A stretch of DNA of 64,000 nucleotides from contig JASJOG010000098.1 of assembly GCA_030142905.1 (NCBI GenBank), positions 249,001 to 313,000 of the forward strand, read 5' to 3'. The DNA comes from Heliopora coerulea (lineage: Eukaryota; Cnidaria; Anthozoa; Scleralcyonacea; Helioporidae). Below the pieces are notes generated by a model. That model saw only the letters and a list, made by a program, of their open reading frames with translations. It ran no database searches and was not told the origin of the DNA. Below are positions 1 to 12,500 of the stretch, piece after piece (positions within the stretch are counted from its first letter, which is position 1; the number at the start of each line of letters is the position of its first letter). The position numbers and the translations under genes were made by a program.

Positions 1-392
1 CAGTATATCGGTGCAAGAAATGAAAAGATTAAGTCAGTTTTGGTAACGATCAAAAATTTCAGATTCATGCCACAAACGACGAAACACTTGTCGAATTTGA
101 AGTTCGCATAATATTGTAATTAATTCATATGTTGCAGTCAAGTTCTGCCAGTCGCTTGCTTGCAGCCTAATCTACGCTTCCTAAATTTTGCTGATTTTTA
201 AGGCTTCGTATATTCCTGCAAAGTTTTAACCCTAATTTTGCAAGTCTGTCTAAACTTTTTCTTGACCACTACTTCTGAGCTTCTCCTTTCAGCAATAACA
301 TTTTAGGAGTGCTAATATAACGTTCAACTTCTTGGTTTACATGTGAAGTTTGACATCACATCATGGTAACCTGTGTTATCCCTGAATTTTAG

Positions 393-569
393 ACGATGGC
401 GCCTTCAGTCCTTGGTCAGAATGGAGTGAATGTGACAAGAAATGTGGAAGCGGAGTCAGTTTCCGGAGGAGAACATGTACCAGTCCGTTACCTAATCATG
501 ACAGCAACGACTGCAGCTTGCTTGGAGCTGAAACAGAAACGAAATCCTGTAACACTGAAGTTTGTGCTG
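393..569 (+). CDS. TSP1 exon 1 (first in window)
   Basis: The exon is bounded by tttag and g|gtaagt and has 59 codons in phase 1-1. It reads DGAFSPWSEWSEC, then CDKKCG, CTSPLP and a closing EVCA. The WxxWxxC core and six Cys fit a TSP1 repeat. The CDKKCG segment lacks the Ser/Thr of the CxxS/TCG O-fucosylation motif. The preceding 392 bases hold no recognisable exon, so the upstream exon lies outside the window. Confidence 0.9.
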
Positions 570-3500
570 GTAAGTCACTTAAAATAAATTTTTGTGGGAG
601 ACATCTTTTACCCAAATTTAAAAGACAATATGAGGATAAATTTACTGAACTAGTACCTTTAAAACAAAACATAATCCGAAAATAGACATCTCGTAAATAA
701 CTCAAGTTATGAGCTTATGAACAAGACAAAAGTAAGGTGATAATATTTCAACTTTATTTCAATGCCTTCATCTTACTTTTGTCTTGTTCTTAAGCTCATA
801 TCTTGAGTTATTTACATGTTTATTTTCGGATTATGTTTTGTCTTACATTTTTCAAAATTGTCGGCTGGCAATGGATTTTAGTACCTTTTATTCTGAGATT
901 GCGCCGCCTCGGAACCTAATCAGTCTCAAGGGGATGCGAATTTTTTGAGATAAACGTAAAATTCCAATCATATTGAAATACTTCGTCTAAATCATAGTGG
1001 AAATATAGGGCAGTCAACCAGCTGCTTGCAGTGGCTGTCACTATATTTTATTACTGTTTACATTGATCTTATGTAATGTTTCAAACACGAGTTGGTGTTC
1101 TTCCTTCGATTTCTAGATACGGAGAAACAAGTTGAAAAACGAGGCGAAGTCGAGTTTTTTTAACGAGTTTCGAGGTATCTAGAAATCTGAGGAAGAACAC
1201 TAAATAAGTGTTTGAAATTGCTTCTCAAACAAACCAGTATTTTAGGCAAAACTCCAGCCAAAGTCGGAAAAGTTCAGCTGTAATCTTCCTCCGATTTCTA
1301 AATACTGATTAATCATATATTTCTTTTGTATTTGCTTTATGAATTATTAATGAGTTTGAGAAATATTACTGCAATCACTGACGTGAAAATTTTAATACTT
1401 GTCTTATCTGCGCGTTTTTTTTGTTTGTTTGCTGTTGCTTTCCATAAAGCCACTGATGTAAGCAGTTTGAGAGAACACGAAGTCCTGTTCGAAAACAACT
1501 CCGTGTGTGCCATTGCGGAAGGAAAGTTATTTCTTCATTTTCTTACTTTCAGTTGATGGAGGTTACACTCCCTGGACGGAGTGGTCAGCGTGTTCTCGAA
1601 GTTGCGGTCCAGGCATTACGTCACGACATCGAACTTGCACCAACCCCATCCCGTCAGAAACCGGTAAAGACTGCTCAGTTTTGGGACAAGCTTTTCAGCA
1701 GAGGGCGTGTGAGTTCAAGGACTGTGAAGGTGAGGATATTAAAAAACCGGTAAAACTATAGTGGTGGATATTTACCGAGCCACGAAGCGGTGAGGTAAAT
1801 ATCTACTTTATTCATTGACATAGGAGTGAATAATTGTTTTAGCGTATACCTCGCATAATTGTTTTCACATATATAGTTTTTAAATTTTTAAAATAATTTT
1901 ACCGAACTCAGTAAGCTTGTTGCCCACTTATCGTTTGTAAACAAAACATTTTGAACTCATCCTATGTGCATTTATCGCTAAAAAGTGAGAGATATACAAA
2001 TCTTTGAATACTTTCTTGCCAAATTTCGTTGTTGTTTTGCAATTTCCTGGCACGGCGACTTCGTTTATTAAAAAAAGTTCTTCCGTAACGTAAACAAAAC
2101 TGGACACCGTCTTGTTTTCCTCGAAGGTGAATAGTGCAGGATATTTCGAGACAGAGGAACCAATCAGATTGCGCTGAAAGCACTATTCACCTGGGAGGTA
2201 TATGTTAATAAAAGACACGTTGACCAAGTCGATGTTATTATGGGCGCAGAGTTTTTCTACTCCCAGGGGAGAACTAAAACCGAAAGCGGCAATGCCTGAC
2301 TCCACGATTGGTGAATGATTTTTTGCTAAGATTTCAAATTTCGGTGTTGGATTTAGCTCACAATCTCAGGTGCATCGTGGGTGCTATTGGCTTGAAGAAA
2401 TAATAAGTATTTCATGGTTATACTACCCCCAACCAGCTTGTCAGTAACCCTACCATTGGTGAACCACGTATCAGTTAATGTAAAATCTCAGGAGGGATAA
2501 GCTCCCGAAAGCTATTTCTGAGGGGGCTGAAGGATGCCTGTGGATGTTACACGAAAAGGAGAAGAGCATAATATGGTTTTTTTCGAAGTACCATTAAAGG
2601 ACGCTTATGACTAAATGATCCTCAGTAGGCAAGTTTCCTCTTGGGATATAATTCTACATGGTCAAGGCCACGCTGCTGAATACCTAAGACAATTTGTTGT
2701 TGTGATCCGCATAGTTTGCTTTCCTATTGCACTAACACTAGATACATATGGAATGACCCATACATGACCTGTTAGGAAGACACGTTAACTTCATTACTGA
2801 TAGTTTGATACTATCAGTAATGATACTCCATGCACGAACTACATACAATTGTCCTTGTTGAAATTTTATGGAGAACACTTGAGTCACATAGCTCGCTGCG
2901 GTGTTCTAGCGAGAAAAGAAGAACTTAGTCTAACAACTGACAAGGTTATGACATTCAGTAACCAAAGGCTTGCTGAATAACATAGTGTTCGAGAATTTTA
3001 GGTTGAATAGTTCAATCTCATAATCAGTTTATCCAGAAATTCTGGGTATTCTTTACAGCAATGAGTTTCCTTTATGGCAGCTAATCCTTGCAACTGGCAA
3101 GCTATCAGTTTAATCTGGCTTCTACGGTCGTTTTGGCTGGAACATGTTTGATAAAGCCTAGCAAACCCTGTTTATGAGAAGTATAGTCTTGAAAGTAATG
3201 GCTTTAACTCTCTAAATTTAATACGCATTAATATACTTTTTCCTCGTTGAAGGACATCAGTAAACGTAGTACCTTATTAAAACTGAATTTAAGCCTGATT
3301 TTAGAAAAAGGAAATCTAAAATTGAATTTTTGGATGCAACCATCAACCTTCTTCAGCGACTAACCATACCCAACATATGCGTTCCATTTTAGAGATTTTT
3401 TAACTTCTGATTAAATTCTGCTGAAATGCTTTCTCGTTATTAATACTTTGGCCAGCGGAAGTCTCCCTTGACGTGTAAAATCGTTTGGCGTTCGTCAGAG

Positions 3501-6500
3501 TAAAACAGCAGAGTACTCGTCGTCAATCGCTGAAATGTTACTGAATAAATTCCGGATTTACTTTTGTAGACGTACTTTACCTACACTCACAAGTCTGTTT
3601 TTCATCTTTCTGTTCTGTTTCTATAGCTTCTGGTAACTGGACAGCATGGAGCGACTGGAATAAATGCACCGTACCTTGTGGTGGGGGTCTTCAACATCGC
3701 TCCAGGAGCTGCGTTGGAAAGACGCCATGTGAAGGCAATAATCGTCAGAGTCGACTTTGCAACGCTTATCACTGCCCAAGTATGAAATTATTTGACATGA
3801 ATATTCAAATTTGCTCAGCATGAATCATGAATGGCCAGCAAAGTATATGATTCTGGTATCGTTGTGAGTTAATTCAAACGAGTAAACTGGCTAGAAATAT
3901 TGGAGATTAAATTGGCATACATGTGCATCCAAAAGTGGCATTTTATGGTTTTTCTTGCGTTAACGTTGCTTTAGTAGTTTCGTGAGGGAGGAAGGTGGAC
4001 AGGGGAGGGTGGAGCCAAAATAACGGGAACGAAATTCCGATATTGTGAAAGGATTTTTTTTATAAATGTAAAAAATATAAAGATATCACCAGGTGATTAC
4101 AATCTTTCAGGAACATTTTCATACCTTTATTGGTACAATTTTTCTTATTTTTAAAATTGATGATGAGGAAAAGGGTCACCACGAGCTGAATGTGCCCCAA
4201 TGCGCCGATAGTGCTCAATACATCACTGCTTTGCATCCAAAGATACGTGAATATAACCAAACTTATATACTTATATACGTAATTGATCAAACAAAATATG
4301 TAACAGAAAGTTGCCCCTTCTCAGTTGTTCACGTGTAATCCAAACTTAGGACGAGAGCTTAGGACACCCCCCACCCAAAATCAATTGACAAAGCAATGTT
4401 TGATTGAAATATAATGAAATGAACGTTCAGTCTGATTCACGTTTTCATGTGGACGTTGTCATAACATTTAGAATTAGTAAAAGACTATTGAAATGTTTAT
4501 AAAGTATTACATTCTACGTTTTATTTTATTTTATTTTATTTTATTTAGCTTTGCCTTAATTACAATAAGTATTTTAGATAAGTTACAAGGTCTGGAATAC
4601 CGCTGCAGTTAAAACCAATTACTGCGGATCCATAAATACAATGTAGCACAATAATTATTTTGATAGTAAATTACAAACAATCTAAGTCTAGGAAGAAACT
4701 GGAAGAGAACTAAAAACAAGAAGTTGGGGAAACGCATAGACTTCGGACAGAGTTACACTTTAAACAAACTGTTTTCCAAGATCGTGATTCATCGGGGTTA
4801 GAACGTTTTGATAACTTTTACGTACTACATTATAGATTTGTATCTTTCGTGTTTTTTGAATATCACGATTTGCTTTTGTTTTCTGTAGTTCACGGTAACT
4901 ATTCGGAATGGTCGGCCTGGAGTAGATGTTCAAAGACGTGTGGTGATGGCACGTCAACTCGGAGTCGTAAGTGCACGAACCCTACTCCAAACTTTGGCGG
5001 GAAAACATGCGTCGAGCAAGGAGAGGGACCAAGTGAAGAGAAGGAAAGATGCAACATTGGAGATTGTCAAGGTTAGAGAAACGCCTTCGTGAATAACGTA
5101 TTATGAATGTCAACGTTGGTTATTTAAACGGTGGTTATTTTGACAACAGTAAGACTACTTCAATCATTAATCTAAATGTTCATTTACAATTGTCAGAACT
5201 GATTATTGACGGAATGAGACTAATTTACCAAAAATAGTTAAACGTTTCCAGGTTAACCAATTTCTCAAATATAATCATTCTTAATCATGTTTACGCTGGT
5301 TTTACTCTTTTGTTGAGAGATGTCTCTTTCCGTTACAATTTTCTGCTGGGCTCTTATTCTCATTTTGCCACTTCGCTTTCCACCCTGTAAATCGCTGGTA
5401 AATACGATAGTTATAATAATTATAACACTCATAATAATTATTATAATTATGAATATTTTTCTTTAGTGTCACGCGATGGTGGATATGGCTCTTGGTCTGA
5501 ATGGACCAAATGTTCAACGAGCTGTGGACCTGGAACCATGTCTCGCTACAGAGCCTGTGATCATCCAAGTCAGCAGGGCATTGGGAAGGACTGCACGCAG
5601 TTGGGAGTAGGGATTCAAACGGCCCCATGCTTTAATCAGGAATGTCCTGGTAAGTGTTTTAAACCTTTGCTGAAAATGAATCATTACTACAAATTACTTG
5701 CGAATGTCAAGATTTATATTTCAGCAAATGTAGTAAACGATATTAAAATACTCATCTATAATTTATGAGGAAAACAAAAGAAATTCCCTGCAAACAAGTA
5801 TGCCTTAAATCGGATACAGAATCGTCCTAATTTATCTAAACTTTTCGTTCGATTTTCTATTCTAAAATTTCCTGAAGTTTTGAAATAGCCAGTAAACATG
5901 GCCATTCAAATAGAATAATATATTTATACTCATAATTTTTCAAGAATAATATTTAAAAAAAAAGGTAAAAGTAGGAACAATGGCCACCTAGAAACAACTA
6001 TTAAAGGCTAATCAAGCTTGATAGCACGAATACAGATTATTTGCGCAGTTACACTGAAACGACTAGTAAGGCCACAATAATATTATACAATAAATTAGCT
6101 ACAATAATATATACGATATGATATTTAATACCACTCAAAAGTAGGATGATGAAACTAAGAAGCCAAACATAAATAATTAATAATAAGATTCTAATAGAGA
6201 TTCCTTTAACAACGACTGAAAACGAAACTTGTTAGAAGATTTCAATTTGCTATTAATGGAGCTCGACGTTTGACTGTCACAACAACGTATATTAAATGCA
6301 TTTCTATTTTAGAAAGATACAATATTCGCGCCCGAACTGTATGTTATAATGCTTTTATGCTTTAACCGTATACTCTTATAACAGTTTCCACTTTACTAGG
6401 AGTCTTAATATTATAAAAAATAAATAATATGATTTAATTCAGTTGGCGCTGTAAATTTCATACATTACGGTCGCTCATATGGTATCCATTACTTTAAAAA

Positions 6501-9500
6501 TGTTCTTATGTCTACTATTTTTAATATGAACATAACTATGCTCTTATTGCATCCCTTGGGATAAGAACTCTCTTGAACGTTCCCTTGCACAATTTAACCA
6601 GACTATTAAGTCCAATTAGGACGTTCATGATTAAAGTAAATGGTTTGAACCTGGGAGAATCGTGACATGTTTGAGGAAGTTGATCGTCCAGGTTAGTGTA
6701 GTCTTGAGAAAGACTGTTGGTTGAAGTGACTGACGTTTCGACAGCCTTAGCGGCGGTCATCTTCAGAGTCAAAAGGAGAGTAAAGGTCAGGTTCGCCTGT
6801 ATTTACAAATACAGGCGAACCTGACCTTTACTCTCCTTTTGACTCTGAAGATGACCGCCGCTAAGGCTGTCGAAACGTCAGTCACTTCAACCAACAGTCT
6901 TTCTCAAGACTACACTAACCTGGACGATCAACTTCCTCAAACATGTCACGTTCATGATTGTTTGTTACACCAATTTCAATAGTTGAATAAGACCTGGACG
7001 ATTGTTGATCTTGCTAGGATTCGCTAGCAACAATGTCTTATTCTACTTTCAAGTTCTCTGTTTCTTGGTCATTAAGGTTAAAATAAAGAGGTATGTGGAA
7101 ATTTTTTTTAACTATCGTCTTTTTCTCTTTCAGTTCATGGTAATTACACGGACTGGTCTGACTGGTCGAAGTGTTCAGTTTCCTGTGGAGATGGTTCCCG
7201 TCTACGAACTAGAACGTGTACAAATCCTGAACCTCAGAACGGCGGTAATGGCTGTGCTGTCCTCGGAGACGACGTCATGAGCGAGTCTTGTTTCGATGCG
7301 CCATGTCCAGGTATAGGTGGAGTAACTCAGGTTTTGAGATCACCCAGAGTTTCTAGCCAATGGCAATACTTTAGCTAACCTTTCTGATGACGTCATAAGT
7401 AACTCTTATGGGAGGTACCATGTCCCGTGGGTTCGAAAAATCATGATGTTAAGAAAGCTTATTGGATAAAGCCAAATCTCGGTTGTGCTTGATATTTAAA
7501 GGGTTGTTTACACGTGCGACTTTGTGCCTTACGATTGACGTCTTGAAGTATGTGATTAACTGACGAGAGCGTAGAGGGCAAATTGCAGCGAATCATAAGC
7601 CGATATCTTGCTGTGGAGACTGTCATGAGTGTATTACATACGCCAGGATGACAATCGCAACGAGCAAACTCTCACGTGTAAACAGGCCCTTACATATTAC
7701 TTGCATCGTCAGGGTCGTTTAATTTTTGCTGGAGGATTCAAGTAGTCAAGGACCCGAATGGCCAGTTGGAAAGTGTAATTTAACACATAGTGAATAAAAG
7801 TAAGCTAAAAAGGATAACAAACTAGATAATTTTTGATGCTCAAAAAACGCTACTGCCATTTTAACTCGTGACTTGTCATTATTACACCCAATATTCTTGA
7901 GCCGTAATTTAAGCTTCGTGTGTTACAAATTCTTACTATACGCGATTTCCAGCTTTCTTTCTTGATCCAGTTTTCTTCTCAGACGAACGTCTTTTTGTCT
8001 CAGTTTTTTTACAAAATAAGCTGCATCTTACGAGGAGCTCTGAAATGGAACTGAGCCACTGCCCATATTTCCACATAAAACTGATAAACTGTTCCTAGTA
8101 TTCGAACGACATAAGCGCTTTGCAAAATTGTCGGGTTTATATGAGATCTTGGTGCTATTACGGACAACAACTGGACGTTCGCCAGGTTAATTTATTGAGG
8201 AAAACAGTTTCAGGTACCCAAACGGGAATCGAGCCGGCAATCTTCTAATGACTGGTCAGGCGCTCTAGTCATTGAGGTACCGAGATTAAGAAAGTGAGCT
8301 GATGTTTCAGTTCGATACGCATCTGCCGTACATACAGGTAGCTATGTAAAGGTTATATACCGTGACTGAGGTGTTTAAGCGATATATCAACCTGAGCTGA
8401 GGGTGAAGCCCGAAGTTTGATACATCGCTTAAACACCAAGGCCAAGATATATAACTGACTTATAACATCGTTGGTGAAGTTTCGAAAGAAGTATTTAAAT
8501 TGTCGGACAAACATATCAAAATGGCGAAATTTAAGTAGAAAATACATGAAAATTTTAACGACCGTGATAAGTTAGTTATCAACCACTGGAGAACAAAAGA
8601 AACTGAGCAAAAGATGATATAACTACGATATGATGTTAATGGACAACATAATTACGTTAATATAAGAGTCACATCTAGGGCTTAGGGAACGTTTTTCTGA
8701 GTAAATGAGCTTGATCGACACGGACTTATGATCTCTAATAACATCAAGCATTAATTTTTTTATCAATGGAACATCGAGCATCATCCTCTTCTAGAGCTCG
8801 GAAAACGTTTTCCTTTTATAAATAGAAACCTTAAGCAATCGACGTTCTTTAGTCATGGGCATTGGCCGGAAGATTCAATGAACAAGTGTTTGATATTTCG
8901 GCAATATATACTTCGAATAGAATATTTTTATGCTAGCAAAGATGATGAGTAAGTTAAAAATCCTAGGAGAGATAATAGCATGTCCAATCAGTCAGTCAGC
9001 AGTCAACTTAACTGACAAATGTTGACGTTGCAAGAGGAAACGTCGTCTTTAGCACGTGGAAACGCTGTTAGTGACGTCTATACAGAATTAGGAGCTTGTA
9101 TAGACGTATGTATCTATACAGGAGCTTGTAATTATTCATTTTCTTTGTTTTGAATGAAAGAAAATGCCGTTTGTGATTCAAGAACCCCTGTTGCTTAAGC
9201 TCTTTAGAGATCTTGTCGAACGTCTACTTAAGAATTAGTACTGTCCAGGGACCCGAAGGGGCAAGTTTAAATCCCGCTAAGTTTAACTAACACATTTTTT
9301 GGCTGACGTTCACAGTGATGGTCAATCATTAGCTTTCTTCTTGAGTTAACTAACATATTTATGTTTTCCATTGCAGTGAGTGCTAAACTTGGTGAATGGT
9401 CTGCATGGGGCGGCTGTACCAAGTCTTGTGGTTATGGAATACGTCGGCGCACACGCAGATGCTTAGGTGTTTCCCAATATGGAGAATCCTATTGCGACCA

Positions 9501-12500
9501 AATGGGCCTGGGGCTGTCTCAGCAAGCTGAACGATGCTTTGAAAGGTCGTGTCCAGGTGTGTTGAACATTTCAAACAAACAGCTGCTATGTTATTTTAAT
9601 TAAAGAAAGAAGTCGATAAACTTATGAATCTAATCTTCCTATATGACTCTTTGGAAAGAATTTTTGACAAAAAAGTTACCACTTTTATACTGGAGAAAGG
9701 AATGGTAAAGAGGAAAGATAGAAATGAATGTGATCATTCGGTTTGTATAGGTAATCGTATAAAAGTAAGTGATATTTGAAAATTGTGTAAAATAGTCCCA
9801 ACCGTTATACAAGTGCAGTTGGCATAGCTTTTCAACATTCCAATTCAATGTAACTGCTTATTCGTGCGACCAAAATAATAAGATCATGAAACCAACCATG
9901 CTTGCCAAGTAACTTTTTTTCAATGATTAGTTCATATCTTCGCTTTTCTTAAGAGATTTTAAACCTTTCGTGAGTGAAATAGCCCGAGCGGCTCGTACCA
10001 GAGCTAGTCGTGTCACTTAATGTTGAGTCCTAGACCGAGTCTGAGTCACTGGTCAAGTCAGAGTCCGAGTCAAGAGTCGGTAAGCTAGAGTTTCTGAGTA
10101 AGGGGCCGTTCACACTGAGATCAATCCTACTTGAATCGATCTTAGACCGATCTGAGATTGATCTCAATTTGCTTCGTGAAGGCGTTCACACTCGTTTGGA
10201 TCGATCTCAGTTCGCATTCAAGCGTTCACACTCTGATCGATTTTCACTTAGATCGATCTGAGATCGATCTAACACGCTAGTGTGAACGGCCCCTAAGAAT
10301 CACCAATCATTAAGCCGTGTCCATGGCGTATTATAGACTTGTTCAACTGAATGGACCGACTCGATACAAAATTTTATGTCCCAAAAAAACGTTCAGCATG
10401 TATGCAATTTCTTGTCTTATAAAACCATTGCTAGAAACAATTGTATTGTCCTTAATGTTTTTAAATGAGGTTGCTCGTCCGTCGAGTCACGGCTTATTTT
10501 GACCAAGTCCCAAGTCGCAACGTTCAAGTCTGAGTAATTATCCCGAGTCCTTTGAAAATGACTTGAGTACGAGATCAAGTAATGAGGTCGACAACTCTGG
10601 TTCGTACTGCCAGAAAACCGGACCACTTGTATGCTGACTAAAATGCGTAATTAAACAGGATTCTGAACTGGAAAAAAATAAATAAATTTATCAAAAAAGC
10701 AATGGTGCAACATAGTGTTTGTAGTACAATTTTATTTAACAATGCCCCGTGTTGAGGCTTTTTTGCTGTCATTTTCCAAATGGAAATCCCTAGTTTTAAA
10801 AAGTGAGGGCTGATATTGAGTTTGCTGAACAAGAAAATAAAGATAATGCTATATTAGAACGTTATTATGATTGAAGGAGACGACTTATTTGTTTCTATTT
10901 TATTTATATTCTATTGCAAATAAAAGAGTCGATGTATTATCCATATTGTGAAAGGAAGAACGTTTTATCTCTTTGTAGTGGATGGCAATTTTGGTCCATG
11001 GTCAGCTTGGTCTTCGTGTTCGACGACTTGCGGAGGTGGAGCTATGAATCGCTTCCGTAACTGTTCGGACCCAGTCCCGACGCATGGAGGTCGTGGTTGC
11101 GAACGAATCGGCGCCTCGTTTGAGGTCAAATCATGTGGCGAAAGTTTATGTCCTGGTAGGAAATTACGGGGACAAAATTCGTCCTTTTTTGTTACTATAT
11201 CAGTTGTGAATTCAGTTACAGGAGAGATATATGTGGTGTTGCAATAACGTAGAATATGGCGCTTTAAGGTCACACCTATGCTGCTATTTAAGGTTTAAAG
11301 TGTCTATGAAGTGACCAAATAAGTTTGGAAGAAACTGTTTTATGTAATTTAACTTTTTTAAATTTAAAAGATTGGTTGTTACAACTCTCCTATGTCACTC
11401 TTCGTTCTTGTGATATCACCGTTGGTTTCATATACAAATAACGGTTGCATATGTCACATTGCGGAATAGGTTACAGGGAAATCATGAATATTCTGAAAAT
11501 AGTTAAATTCAGTCGTTCAAAACATTTTTTTCGTGTCATATGTCACAAAACCCTCTTGTACTGTTTAAAGCGATTTTGATCAAAATTTTCAACAATGTTT
11601 CGAATTTTAAGACAAGTAAATATGCAATGGTACGTACGTATGCTGCTCTGTTATTTGCGTGTCACCAGAGCAAAGTGAGGAATGAGACACTTTCACTACC
11701 AATCTTAATGATTCAAGATGTTCATCAAATTTTGTCAGAATTCTTTTTTTCGCTTCATTGATCCTTTAAAGAACCAGCATGAATGTGCTATCGGGATTTG
11801 AATGCAGCAGTTCATTTGCGAATAACAAGAAGTAGCCTGCTCCTCTTATTACGTCAGCTGACTACAGCTACCAGAATACAACTTTTGCTGTCCAATACCA
11901 GAAAATATACCAAAATTAACGCCAACCTCAAACTCATTAACGCAAAAATACATTCATTATATTCAACCGAGAATCATTAGCGTAGATACGAAACCATTTG
12001 CATCAAAGGGCATTCCATAGCGCCAACAGACAACCATTAACACCGTTCTACTATACATCAGTGTTAATATAATTTCAATTAGGCAATATATTTCTCTTAC
12101 ATTATTGAAATTTTATTATCCCTAATATATAGTAGAATGGTGTTAATGGTCGTCTGTTAACGCTTTGGAATGTCCTTTGATGCAAATGGTTTGGTATCTA
12201 CGCTAATGAATGTTGATTGAACAAAATGAATGTATTTCTGCGTTAATGAGTTTGAGGTTGGTGTTAATGATAGTATAATTTTTGGTAATGAACAGCAAAA
12301 AATGTACTTTGCTATTATTTCATTTTCATGCAAACATTGCATTCCCAAAGCGAATGGAAACACAATTGCTGCTATTAACATTACAAACAAGATTTTGAGA
12401 GGCATTCTGGTAGTTGTATTCAGCAAATGTATTAATGGAACCGGCCATTAAATACTGTACGAGGCTTTGTAGAGTGTGGCATTCAAATTCGAGTTCCTTC

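Larger units (their letters stand above)
570..1552 (+). other. Intron with two inverted-repeat elements
   Basis: The intron runs between TSP1 exons 1 and 2. It holds the inverted repeats at 658-845 and 1079-1218 and no supported coding sequence. The small ORF at 1326 reads AT-rich intron and has no domain signal. Confidence 0.7.

Noticed and set aside
2792..2822. microRNA precursor
   Set aside because: The hairpin has only 13 base pairs and a 5-base loop, too short for a precursor.
6536..6772. 78-codon minus-strand ORF
   Set aside because: It lies mostly in the arm of the palindromic element and is repeated by its mirror arm; no domain is seen.
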